Below are positions 1 to 9,381 of a DNA stretch of 24,543 nt, one piece after another. This DNA is from Cudoniella acicularis (Eukaryota > Ascomycota > Leotiomycetes > Helotiales > Helotiaceae): the NCBI GenBank assembly GCA_013054445.1, contig JAAMPI010000843.1, forward strand, positions 1 to 24,543, written 5' to 3'. Every line of letters begins with the position of its first letter. Positions within the stretch are counted from its first letter, which is position 1. Position numbers and translations under genes: made by a program. The notes beneath the pieces were generated by a model that searched no databases, had not been told where the DNA came from, and saw nothing but the letters and a program-made list of their open reading frames with translations.

Positions 1-958
1 AAAATGCGGGTGTGGATTTGGTTGATATGGCATCCGATGTTGAATGGGTATACACCGTCGACTTTTACTTATGGGCCCGAGGATCACTGGTGTCAGCCGG
101 CGGTGACGATGCATCATTTGCTTTCTCATGAGGTTAGCAGTGTTTGGCGGTTTGAGAGGCAAAGGGAGATTCTCTTGCCGAATTCGAATGTTTGTTTCCC
201 ATCGAGTACCCTTCCTTCACATGTTGATTTCGAGGCTGAGCATATCATAGGGAACGACTTTTGCAGATTTGTACCACCATTTCGTGGAGCCGCACTTAAG
301 AGAGGAACGCGATAACTGGGACAACCTGTCTCATGGACCCACGTACAGCGAAGAGGGCATTGAAGAAAAACTCGAGGAAGAAGAATGGCGTTATGAAAAT
401 CTGCAAACAGTGCTGAGAGAGGCCGAAGATGATGCTAGCCCCGAGGATGAAGAGGACGACGAAGCTCCAAAATATGATGATGACGACATCGAACTAAATG
501 AGGAAGAAGAGCGGGAGAAAAGACGTACAGACTTCAAGCATGAAATCAAAAGGAAATACAGAGAACTAAAGAAAGAGAAAGACATGGACTGGGCCCAAGA
601 CTCAGAACGTGATTCCTGGGAGGAAGAACACGAAGGCTCCATGCAAAGTCACAACATCAAAGAAATCATCGAAAGCGAAGTGAAAAAGAAGAAACTCACA
701 AAGTTCGAAAAAGACGCATGGAAATCCTTCGAAAACTGTCGAGAACTGTGTGAGAAGGATAAGAAATGTTTCCAGTTTGTGTTTTTCGAAAACACGTGTA
801 AACTGGGACATTCTTTTCGACTGGGGAATTATATGGCGCCGGATCGTGATGGGGAAGTGGTGTGGAAATCAGGGTGGATGATGGGTAAAATTAGGAAATT
901 TCAGGAGGGCAATGTTTGCAAGGGTCCTGAGTGGCCTGAGTGGGCATTCAATGTATAA
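1..958 (+). CDS. GT31/DUF604-like fungal glycosyltransferase, 3' part, with apparent frameshift
   Basis: C-terminal part of a fungal family-31-type glycosyltransferase (DUF604 group), expected to be a secretory-pathway membrane enzyme using nucleotide sugar; the N-terminal half lies outside the window. Exons 1-205 and 267-958 flank a 61 bp intron (GTACCC...TTGCAG), and the join keeps frame. Exon 1 carries the family signatures GPEDHWCQP and VTMHHLL; exon 2 opens with LYHHFVEPHL and RDNWDNLS, typical of the segment after the HH motif. A strongly acidic, charged linker of about 90 residues follows. The end has paired cysteines (CRELCEKDKKC, ENTCKLG) and a KSGWMMGKI segment, the usual PAN/apple-like tail of these proteins. 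At the very start, frame 3 reads NAGVDLVDMA, which fits the region just before the frame-1 MLNGYTP, so one extra base near 30-33 seems to break the frame. Family call is firm; whether the gene is functional is not. Confidence 0.8.
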
Positions 959-1054
959 ATTTAGATGAATGACAGATTCCATGATTATTTCTGGTGGAAA
1001 TGGTTGTACAAATATACTTCATTTTTACGTGGGATAAGGAACAACAACGTCCCG

Positions 1055-2830
1055 TTAACCCCAGAAAATATTAAGCCTTCGCCAGCCTCTTGAGGGCGGA
1101 ATTTTCTCCTCGGGAGCCCGCACAATCTCATCAAGCGCATCTCGGATAGGAATTTCATCAAGAGGAATAATCTTTGTTCGTTTGAAGATTTTCCATCCAC
1201 TATAAGCAACAATTACAAGTGGAATGTCACTGTCGCAGGTTAGAGATAATTCGTCTTCCAAGATAGTGACTTACAGGTACGAAGAAATAAAGGTCGCCGT
1301 GTCCCAGTTCCCATTAACAAACACTGAAAACCCACCAGTGAGCAGGAAGAGGATGCATGATGCCAAAGCTGCCCATGAGGTATATGCTACATTGATCTCG
1401 TCAGTAAGTTACCAAAGTCCAAGGGATTTGAATACATACGAGTCCACCAATGATGCCAAGGTAGTTCTTCTTTTGCAATTCCCTGCTTCTTCAACCCCTG
1501 ATGCAGCCGAATATGATTGAAAAGAATCACACTCCAGCTAACAAGCGTCCCAGCTGCTGTGAGATCCAAAAACCAATAAAAGACAGTCAAAGCTCCATTC
1601 GACAAACTCATGTACGCCAACGTTGCAACAAGTGTTTGAAGAATCACACATACATACGGAATCCCGTACTTAGTAGTCCGTAAAAACACTTGAGGGGCTT
1701 GCTTTTTTAACGCCAATCCGTACAGAATGCGAGTTCCTGCCAGGAGACTTTGGTTCGAAGCAGACCACGCTGACGTGAGTACAATGGCATTGATGATTGA
1801 GGGAACTGCGTTGATACCAGCCCTTGTTGCAGCAATCACAAAGGGACTTTCGGATGCGGTACCAGAATAGTCGTCGAGAGCTGAATCATTGCTTGGAACA
1901 AGCATTCCCACAATCAATACTGAAAGCAAGTAGAGGATTGTCACTCGAGCAAAAACTCGTTTGCAAGCCTTCGGAATATTTTGTCGCGGATTTTGCGTCT
2001 CAGCTGCTGCTACGGATAAACTCTCAACTCCTGCAAATGAATAGACAGCATTATTCATCACGGCCCAGAAACCAAGGAATTGTCCCCAAGACCCAGAGGA
2101 GAGATATTCCACAAATGGCCCAGGATTGCTCCAGTATCGAAATCCGATTCGTTCTTGCCCAGAAACGCCACCGAGATCGATGATGAGGCCCATAATCACA
2201 ACTCCAACCACCAGGAGAATCTTCAACATGGCGAAGAAAAATTCGACTTCTCCGTAAACACCCACGAAGACGATGCCAACGAGAAATGTGATCACGATAA
2301 AGATGGTGATCCAGAGTGCGGGGTATTTGTCGGTCCAGTACTGAATGAGAACGAGTGCAGCTGATATCTCGCTGGGAACACTGAGGTAAGTTCCATAGAC
2401 GACGTTCCATCCAACGGCGAATCCAAGTGCAGGATCAAAAATGAATTCTGCGTGTCGAACGAATGAACCCGTGACTGGGAAAAGTGCTGAGACTTCACCA
2501 AGAGCAAATTGTACAGCGCAAACAACAGCGCCTACAAATGCATATCCAAGGAGTGCACCAAGGGGACCACCTGTTTGGAGAGCACCACCAAGACTGAGGA
2601 AAAGACCAGTTCCCTGGTTTCAAATCAGTTTCATTCTTATTTGAATTTGTTGGAAGGGTATTTTTTACGATTGCGCCAGCCAAAGCTATCATTTGGATGT
2701 GTCGCTGCTTCAGTGATCGTGAGAGCTCATTGTTTTCCCTCCGATCCACAATAGGAACGACATTATCAGACTCGGAGTTGACGTATACTTCATCCCGGAA
2801 AGCGGTTTTGTTTTCCAGATCTAGGTCCAT
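1055..2830 (-). CDS. amino acid permease (APC superfamily, YAT type)
   Basis: Plasma-membrane amino acid/proton symporter. The model is complement(1055-1229, 1275-1386, 1440-2613, 2669-2830), 540 residues, the usual length for fungal permeases. All three introns are short: 55 bp (2614-2668, GTAAAA...CAG), 53 bp (1387-1439, GTATGT, branch ACTGAC, TAG) and 45 bp (1230-1274, GTAAGT, branch CTAAC, CAG). Splicing restores the family signature: exon 1 ends HIQMIALAGAI and exon 2 begins GTGLFLSLGG, the conserved first transmembrane region. Further hallmarks are ALGEVSALFPVTGSF, RIGFRYWSNPG, FSFAGVES-like NNAVYSFAGVES, and ETQNPRQNIPKA, with about 12 hydrophobic segments and a C-terminal KRTKIIPLDEI. 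The ATG at 2830 is the first in frame after a stop. The RIGFRYW loop suggests a Dip5-like dicarboxylic amino acid permease, but substrate cannot be told. The gene looks intact and converges with the GT31-like gene, 96 bp away. Confidence 0.93.
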
Positions 2831-4000
2831 GTCAGCTTTGCCGGAGTCTTCGCTCTCCCAACTCTCCCAAGCTGCAAAGATCCGCGTTGAAATTTATTGT
2901 GAAGGACGAAGGGAAATGATTTCATGAAAACTGTACTGAAAGCACGCCTTCGCACTCACGGGAAGGTGTGATTTCGGCGTGGAACTCGGGAGAAGATAAC
3001 GGTGTGGATCCGGTCGTCGTACCACTTAGTCGCATCTATTAGTCAAAGTTAAATCACAGGCAAAATTTAACTTCAAGTTTTTAACATGAATTCCGCGCCT
3101 CTGAGACATTTTTAAAATTACGCAAAATTTTGATAAAAGGATTTCTTTTCTAGGTATAAAGAATATTCTCAAAAGTTCACAGGTGAAAAGCAGTCTGTCA
3201 TTGAAAACAACTCTACAAATCGTCATTTTTGCCGAAAATCCCCCCACTCGTTGAAAATTCTCGTGCAGATGAAACACTTCAAAAATTCGTAAGAAAAGCA
3301 GCATTATAAAATATATTTGAATGTGTAACTACCTTCAAGTATCTCTCAATGTAAGAATGATTTGTTGCTCTCACGCCTTTTAGGTTTTCGCAAATTTTTC
3401 AAATGTAACCGCCGAAGTGAGGTGGGTTACGAAGTCTTTCTCAGGCTAAGCCGAAGGAGGAAGGCCGGGTGTACCCCAGATCCCGAAAAGAACTTCCAGA
3501 TTCGGAGTGGAGCTACAACTCCAAGGTAAGGAGTGTTGGATATTATGAAATGCTCGAATTGTATCTGAGCGGCCAAGTGTGTGGTGTTGTGGTTGTTTTT
3601 GACGTGGCGAGGAGACTGAATTCTACATTTCGCAAAAGTGAAATGTTTTTTTTTATTATTTTCCCCGAAGTCGCTTGGCCTTATAGGATTTCTAGGCACG
3701 CGAAAGTAAGAAAAAGTGAAATGAAGATAACAAAGGGTATCTACGTTATCACTTGATTCCTCTTTCCGGCTCATCATGCGAATTGGTGCAGGGTATCGAG
3801 TCTGTAGAAAAGGTATAGGTAGATAGCACAGTCAAACTCTCTCTCCCAAGATTGTTCCTGCTTTTGAGTAATACCATGCACACTTTTAATCCAAACGAAA
3901 CCCAAAACTCCTGCAAATGTCAGCCAACCGGCGTCAAGAATTATTTAGCTTTCTAAAAGGTTTTTTATTATTCCTGTTTAGTACTAGCTTCTATATAAGG
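2831..4000. other. intergenic, no gene recognised
   Basis: About 1.2 kb upstream of the permease. The first few hundred bases are its likely promoter; I see no convincing TATA box or operator. From 3400 to 3760 both strands carry open frames of 95-116 codons that are antisense to each other, lack recognisable motifs and share no intron or family signal, so I do not call a gene. A short inverted repeat (GTAACC...GGTTAC) sits at about 3405-3430. This stretch may be transposon debris, given the block that begins at 4001. Confidence 0.4.
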
Positions 4001-4288
4001 TGTTACGGCTCTGTAAAGGCACTAGGGCCTGACGTCACGTGGGGACGTATTTGCAAGAAGGTGCTGTATTATCGAAGAGACTAAGCTAAGGAGAGAAGGA
4101 GAGGTTCTCTCGGAGAGAGAAGCTCTATTTAACTATACAAATAGCGCTAGTAAGCGAAGTAGTCCGTAAGCGATTCCCCTAGATAGTGAGTCATTCGGTC
4201 AGTCGTCAAGTCATTGAATCGACTATCGATCAAAAGAACAGGCTATTATCAAGTCAATCTAGCCTGGCGTCGAACTAGGTCTGTGACA
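4001..4288 (-). mobile_element. LTR relic, family shared with 18331-18527
   Basis: Starts TGTTACGGCTCTG and ends GGTCTGTGACA, i.e. TG...CA ends. The first 100 bases match those at 18331 with about six substitutions, all transitions, plus two single-base indels; the last 20 bases also match with two transitions. The GA-rich tract AAGGAGAGAAGGAGAG read on the minus strand is a CT-rich stretch downstream of the promoter, so the LTR is probably minus-oriented. No flanking target-site duplication is seen. Confidence 0.72.
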
Positions 4289-4453
4289 GTGTTTTCCTTT
4301 AAAGAGCGCCTACTATAAAGAGCTTAGTAACCTAAGTCTTTTAACTGATTATATACTAGTTAGAAAGCGAAACTTCGTGATTTATTATTAGAAAGCTTAA
4401 GAGAAGAGTTTAACACCTTAAAATATTAAGATAGGATAGTAGGCTATAAGTCT

Positions 4454-4658
4454 TGTTACGACCCTGGTTTGGGGTGCCTGAGCCGCAACGTGCTACGTGG
4501 CCATGTGGCCTCGCTTAGCTCTGCTGAGTCAGCTANACCCTATATCTAANCTGTCGCACTCGACTCTCCTTCTCTCCTTAGTCTAGAATCCTTCGTCGAA
4601 ATACAAGTCGTCCACTAAGCCACCTTTGCTATGCCTTAGCCAGACCTGACCTGTGACA
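4454..4658 (+). mobile_element. LTR-like relic in the opposite orientation
   Basis: Starts TGTTACGACCCTGG and ends GACCTGTGACA. It holds a TATATCTAA-like box at about 4541 followed by CTCTCCTTCTCTCCTTAG, the reverse complement of the GA tract in the LTR at 4001, so it faces the other way. The flanks (AAGTCT and AAGTTC) are similar but not identical, perhaps a decayed target-site duplication. It contains both ambiguous bases of this block. Confidence 0.5.
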
Positions 4659-4677
4659 AAGTTCACGTACGAAGAAC

Positions 4678-4796
4678 TAACCGTACGGGATAGTCCGACG
4701 TGCGGCACCGAACAGGAGCCCTGTAAGAACATTTAACGTACGGGAAAATCTAACGTACGGGAAATCTAACGTACGGGGATTATCAACGTGCGGGAT
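4678..4796. repeat. array of CGTACGGG motifs
   Basis: Five spaced copies of a motif close to TAACGTACGGGAAATC, at about 4678, 4733, 4751, 4767 and 4784. Three central copies are head-to-tail with a 16-17 bp period; the outer copies are diverged (CCGTACGGG, CGTGCGGG). The core CGTACG is palindromic. It lies between two LTR-like units. It could be an internal repeat of a retrotransposon regulatory region or an independent tandem repeat. Confidence 0.7.
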
Positions 4797-4839
4797 CTAG
4801 TAGTCGACGGGCCCACCCCACATTTCTGTCCGAGCCCGC

Positions 4840-5155
4840 TGTAACGGTTCTGTTATTCTCGTCCCGTGACGGAAAACAGCGGTCTGTCGAATTAGTAGTA
4901 TAGAAGTGGGGGCAAGGCAATATCACTGGTGGCTGCTATACATAGAAGCTCAGCACGTTACAAGCAAGGATAATCAAAGTATGATATTGTAGTGGGGAAG
5001 TTAGTCGGTCGCTGGGTGGTCACGTGGTCGCAGACACGTGACCTACGCGAAGGAGGATAAAAGACGTGTTCTCGGGCAGCGTAGCTTCTTCTTCTTAAGT
5101 CAAATTAACGTCTATTTGAACTCCCTCCCTTTTGGGTTGTATTTGTCCTTCTACA
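4840..5155 (+). mobile_element. candidate LTR (plus orientation)
   Basis: TGTAACGG at the left, CTACA at the right, and between them GGATAAAAGACG followed by a CTTCTTCTTCTT initiator-like tract, the promoter layout of the other LTRs in this block. There is no matching partner copy and no target-site duplication in the window, so the boundaries are a guess. Confidence 0.3.
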
Positions 5156-5499
5156 ATATAAGATTAGTATAAAAGGTTGAGCACGAAGCTCCTATCTAAC
5201 AAGAAAATCCCTCTGCTTATATAGACCTCCCTGCTCACAGGACCGGTGGACCGGGGACCCGTCCCTTGATCTCTAGTCCTCCTGTCCATGGTCCATCAGC
5301 TGGCTAGTCACGTGATCATCGTGACTTAGGACCCTGGTTCTCTGTGCTGTTCCCGTTGGTCGCAGCCGAGCCTCAGGCCTGGGCCTACACGTGTTCCTGA
5401 TTCGTGACACCCGCCTAGACTCTACTAATAGGTTCTACCGGTAGTTTACTTCCTAGTAAATACAAATAATAATATCGCCCTCCTTCTCTTTAATACTTA

Positions 5500-6420
5500 C
5501 TAACCCGACTTACTTATCACTAAGAAGCTTAGATAAGCTAAGGTAAGGATTTATTATACTAAGGAGGCTAGGTCCGCAGCTAATTCTTCATAGGTTAGCA
5601 GGAGCCTTAAGTTAGGGGTAATCCCTCTCTGAAGGGTCGGCGTCACACGGTCGTATAGGTCTATCCGTAGGCTTTCCTATAGCACCTAGGCTTATCTAGC
5701 TAAGCATAGGAACTAGGTTTGAAACTCAGAGAAGGGCTAGCCTAGTTTCATAGCCAGAGAGTTGTAGTTGTGTCTAGCATCCTATACGGCGTTAGGGTTA
5801 ACATAAATAAAAGCTAGGTAACTAAGTATTTTTTTAGCTAAACAAAACGAGTCTAAGAGTCCTCATTATACCGGGGTTATAAGTGCTTCTAGGCGTCGCC
5901 GCTCGTACGATTAAATAAGTAAAATATCTTGTCTCCTTTGTCTTAGAAGTAGTCGGCGTTACACCGAAACTTGCCCTATATCTAGAGCTTCTAACTAAGG
6001 AACGTAGGGTCCTTACCGTCTGAGAGCGAGACAGGATCTGGGAGCTTCTTTGAGTACCGTTGGCTCGAAGCTCGTTCTATAGCTGTCGAACCGGGCGTAC
6101 CCCTAATGTCTCCACGGAAAGGGGTAGGGGGACGGCGTTCCTAGGAGCGGGACTTAGATCATTCGGGGTTACTTAGCTCGGTGGTCATTGTAAGGGGTTG
6201 TTCTAGGAGTGTTTCATTGTACGACTAGTTCTAGGCGATCGTACGAACTTATTCATATAACGTCTGTGAGTTCGATTTCTCCGGAGCGTCGTTGTAGTCA
6301 GAATCCATTTAGCGCTCTTAAGTGGTTAGGTCTTAAAGGTTGCCTTAGTCATCGTGTGAGTCGCTGACGGTGGCGGTATTTCTCAAAGTCGAAGGCCTAC
6401 TAGCCTTTGGTTGACGTCAT
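5500..6420 (-). pseudogene. retrotransposon gag relic (Gypsy-like), RIP-damaged
   Basis: On the minus strand the translated frames spell a retrotransposon gag domain despite many stops. Seen in order: a possible start MTSTKG at 6420; LPDPVSLSDGKDPTF and then GKFRCNADYF at about 6060-5950; FNRTSGDA at about 5905; and LRIDLYDRVTPTLQRG with TYEELAADLASL at about 5670-5545. These match the conserved core of fungal LTR-element gag (nucleocapsid-forming) proteins. TAA/TAG stops sit where glutamine is expected, as C-to-T change of CAA/CAG gives. Frame changes also occur. No zinc knuckle, protease or polymerase was recognised downstream (towards 4300), where other LTR units lie instead. The LTR at 6661-6871 is placed as its 5' LTR. 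Confidence 0.78.
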
Positions 6421-6660
6421 AACATCGTGTCGCACGATAAGAGTTCGTAAGGAAGGAAACTCGGTTTCCTAGTAGGTAGAGAGGAGTTTTCTCGACGCTC
6501 GGTGGTATCTAGACCGCTGTACGGTGTGGATCTTCTTAACTCTCTTTAAAGAGCTCTACGGCTGGACAATTAAGGATCGTGGTCTTAATACTCCGTTATG
6601 GGAACAAAGGTAGAGATATTATAGAAGCCTTCCTAGGCAGGGTAAGTGAGCTTTAGATAA

Positions 6661-6871
6661 TGTGACGGCACGTACGAGAGGAAAAGTCGGGTATAACGTG
6701 ATGTCTGGATCTTGTAGGAGAATGCCTTTATTCGAGGATCTAAAGCTGAGGAGAGAAGAAGAGGAGAGAGGAAGGGAGACGACAAGTCTTGTACATATAT
6801 AGGGGGCTCGACACGTGTAGTGTCTCTTGAGCCGGGTTCAATATAGAACGGGGACTTGTCAGGGGGTTACA
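6661..6871 (-). mobile_element. LTR relic, probable 5' LTR of the gag relic
   Basis: Bounded by TGTGACGG at the left and GGGTTACA at the right. Read on the minus strand it has a TATATATG box (about 6795) followed by a long CT-rich tract (CCTCTCTCCTCTTCTTC), the order promoter then leader, and the gag relic lies downstream on the same strand. It is not the same LTR family as 4001, so the pair does not bracket one element. Confidence 0.55.
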
Positions 6872-7170
6872 AGGTAGAAGTCAGGTGACGACGCAGAATC
6901 GTCACACCTTTCCCCCTCCGCTACAGCCCTAGGTCTAAACGGGTAAGTAGACTTAACCCCATGTCCCTCGATTTTATATGTTGTTTCCTCGGGCCTAGCA
7001 ACCCCACCACACTCACATCTTATAAAGTCCCTAATCCTTTCCTCCACGCTAAGAGGCTGATCCTCAAAAGCCGGTCGGGGAAATTTCTCTAGAGTCTCCT
7101 TTTCAATACCCTCTGCACTATTTGCGCTGAATCAGTTCCAAATTTCTGCATGGCATTAGGAAGCGTGTAC

Positions 7171-8514
7171 TTACTCCCACTGGTCATGTTCTTTCCACCG
7201 TGGCCAATCCCAGAACACATATCCAGACCGTCGGAACCCCTCGTGTTCCACTCGTAGCCCGGAACCGCGGGATGTAGGATGAACATATAACTCAGGGACG
7301 TGCCAAAAATGCGCCCAAGCCCAGCCCACATTGACAGACATCACGTCGTCACCCTTTTCACGATTAAAAAGAGGCATGTTGTTATCATTCAATACATCGT
7401 CTTGCACCTCACATCTGTGCCCTTCACCCCCAGGGTTTACAGGTAAACCATTTGGGAAACCATAATCCAACGCCTCTCCCAAAAAGGTTACCCTCGTACC
7501 CCGGTACACCAATGCCCACCTTCTCACCAACTCTTCCAGAAGCTCATCCTTCGCTTGAAACAAAGTCTTCAAATCCTTGATAGATAACGAGGCGAAAAAC
7601 GCCTGCTTCTCTTTAAAACCAAGCAGCTTTGACTCCTTAGAAAAGAAATCCGAATCCCAGGGACAACTCCAAGAATCTGGATAAGGCTTAATTTCCCATA
7701 ATTTTAGATCTGCGGCGAGGCGGTTGAACTTATTGTCCTCCATTTCCTGCCATTTCTGCAGAATCCTGTCGGTCATAAAATCGTAGATGCTGCTTATTTC
7801 CTCAACCTGCCAGGCGGCGAAGCGACAGAGGAAGTATTCGCATAGTTCGTAGTCTTCCCATACCTCCGTAGAGGGGGCGAAGAGGTTACCAAAGATCACG
7901 AACCGGTAGATGGCTCGGAGGATTCGTTGTCTTTCGATGGGCGAAAGGTTCCCGAGTGTGTATAAAACTGGTTCGCCTACAGGCGGGGAGTATTTTGTGA
8001 CGCATTGATTGAAGATGGGCAAAGTCTCCCGAACGTAAAGGTCGGCTATGAACTTTACATCTTTATGCAATTCCCATAACGGTAACATATCCTCGGAAGG
8101 TGGCGATAAATTTCTTCGAGTTTCCCTCTCCCCATTATATCTTTCACTCCATTTCAACTTCTCAGAGCCGGAAAGGTAAGTTTCAACCCACCACAACGCC
8201 TCAGACTGGGGAAGGTAATCGTTTTCAATCCATTCTAACGCTTTAGACTTGGGAAGGCCACGGAGAGGTACCTCCACATCTTCCCCATTCACCTTCTGAG
8301 GCGAAATGAATCGAGAAGATCTAAGAGCTGCTAGAGCCTCCCCTACGAGGACTGGGCCAATATCACGCGCGATGACAGTAGGTAAGATCCTTTCTCGATA
8401 TTCGCGGAAGACACAATAAATGTGGGTTGATGCTCGGACGAGTGCCCAAAGGCTACCCATATCGGGGACATTTTCTAGGACCAGAGCTCCGAGCTCGGCG
8501 GGTATAGTATCCAT
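7171..8514 (-). CDS. F-box-like fungal protein
   Basis: Single-exon gene of 447 residues, intact. The N-terminus, DTIPAELGALVLENVPDMGS followed by LWALVRASTHIY, is a typical fungal F-box-like start (LPxEL...Lxx..DLxxL.ALxxAS), the part that binds Skp1 in SCF ubiquitin ligases. The remaining 400 residues have no repeat such as LRR, WD40 or Kelch; they are charged and helical-looking, as in the many fungus-specific F-box proteins of unknown target. The C-terminus has GYVFWDWPRW, a motif often met at the end of this fungal group. The ATG at 8514 is the natural start because the F-box begins at residue 2. It stands between a transposon block and decayed genes but keeps an open frame, which argues that it is still under selection or recent. 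Target unknown. Confidence 0.8.
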   Translation of the reverse strand: MDTIPAELGALVLENVPDMGSLWALVRASTHIYCVFREYRERILPTVIARDIGPVLVGEALAALRSSRFISPQKVNGEDVEVPLRGLPKSKALEWIENDYLPQSEALWWVETYLSGSEKLKWSERYNGERETRRNLSPPSEDMLPLWELHKDVKFIADLYVRETLPIFNQCVTKYSPPVGEPVLYTLGNLSPIERQRILRAIYRFVIFGNLFAPSTEVWEDYELCEYFLCRFAAWQVEEISSIYDFMTDRILQKWQEMEDNKFNRLAADLKLWEIKPYPDSWSCPWDSDFFSKESKLLGFKEKQAFFASLSIKDLKTLFQAKDELLEELVRRWALVYRGTRVTFLGEALDYGFPNGLPVNPGGEGHRCEVQDDVLNDNNMPLFNREKGDDVMSVNVGWAWAHFWHVPELYVHPTSRGSGLRVEHEGFRRSGYVFWDWPRWKEHDQWE

Positions 8515-9381
8515 GAGAGGCCTGATGATTTCGATTGTATTGTACTAGATGCGTGCGCGTGTCGATAAGATTATAGAAAGTTAGAGACCTAATTGTTCGT
8601 AGGAAAAGTAATGGATGTGATAGAGATGTTGTCAAGAGTTAGACCTAGTAAGACCAACAGCACAGCCACAATGGATTTTGTTGGCACGGATTAAGGTTAG
8701 TCAGCGCAGGTAAATTGCTACCTAGGTACTAATACATTACTCCTAACTAATCACGCATTTAAACTTAAAAGGAGGTTTCATTTCTGTGTCTAGTTATACT
8801 TTGTACCTCTGTCTGTCTGACTAGGAACACACACACATCACGTGACGTCGCCCCTGACAGCCCCTGCAGCCCCTTTTCAACACGAAGCTACGAAGCCGTT
8901 TACTTCTTGAAGCCGGTCCCTTTATCGTAAGCTTCGAACTCAGTGAGACGTTCCAGAAACATGCTATTTGGTATTTAGTGCCTTGAGCGTGAGATGACCC
9001 GTGTGTTGACTGTATCAACAGAATCAGTATTGTCGCGGTATGGTACCGGTATCATAGTGGGGGACGAATCATGTGACCCAGAGGCGTAGATATCTCTGTT
9101 TACAAAACTTTGTATTCTAATCTTTTCTCCTCATCGTAGTCTTATTGAATTGGGGCTATTCCAAGATCTTGCCTTAGCACCGTGACTAGTATCACTATTC
9201 GCTCTTAGTTCATCTTGGCCGGCCTCGAACAAATATCGTTCAGTATTCCCACCTTCACCGTCTTAGTACCATTGAAATCAATATTTCAATGTTATTTAAT
9301 AAGCAAGTTGTCTATATACAAACACTGAGCTTAGAAGAAAACCATATTGCCCTTTAAGATAAAGTATATATACAAAAGCAC
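8515..9381. other. intergenic, nothing recognised
   Basis: Upstream region of the F-box gene and downstream flank of the relic at 9382. It contains a short CA run at 8826-8837, a CACGTGACGTC site at about 8840 and a GGTACCGGTATC stretch near 9040. No gene, tRNA or clear transposon end was seen. Confidence 0.4.

Larger units (their letters stand above)
4001..6871. mobile_element. RIP-damaged LTR-retrotransposon block (composite, nested)
   Basis: A gene-poor stretch made of LTR-like units, a gag relic and short repeats. The texture is rich in TA and poor in CA/TG, as RIP leaves it, and gag codons for glutamine have become TAA or TAG. LTR-like units occur in both orientations (TATA followed by CT-rich tracts on the minus strand at 4001 and 6661, on the plus strand at 4454 and about 5050), so several insertions are layered here. 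No reverse transcriptase, protease or integrase remnant was recognised, so the main element is truncated. Ambiguous bases at 4536 and 4550 show the assembly is uncertain in this block. Confidence 0.8.

Noticed and set aside
391..811. Minus-strand frames of 83 and 69 codons
   Set aside because: Antisense shadows of the acidic linker and cysteine tail of the glycosyltransferase; Ser/Phe-rich composition is what the reverse of GAA/GAG codons gives.
1224..2364. Several plus-strand frames up to 119 codons
   Set aside because: Antisense to the intact permease, no motifs.
3427..3777. 116-codon minus frame and 95-codon plus frame
   Set aside because: They overlap each other, have no recognisable domain or introns, and lie next to transposon debris.
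4001..4288. Complete LTR pair 4001-4288 with 6661-6871 bracketing one element
   Set aside because: The two LTRs are not the same family and neither shows target-site duplication, so they cannot be the two ends of one insertion.
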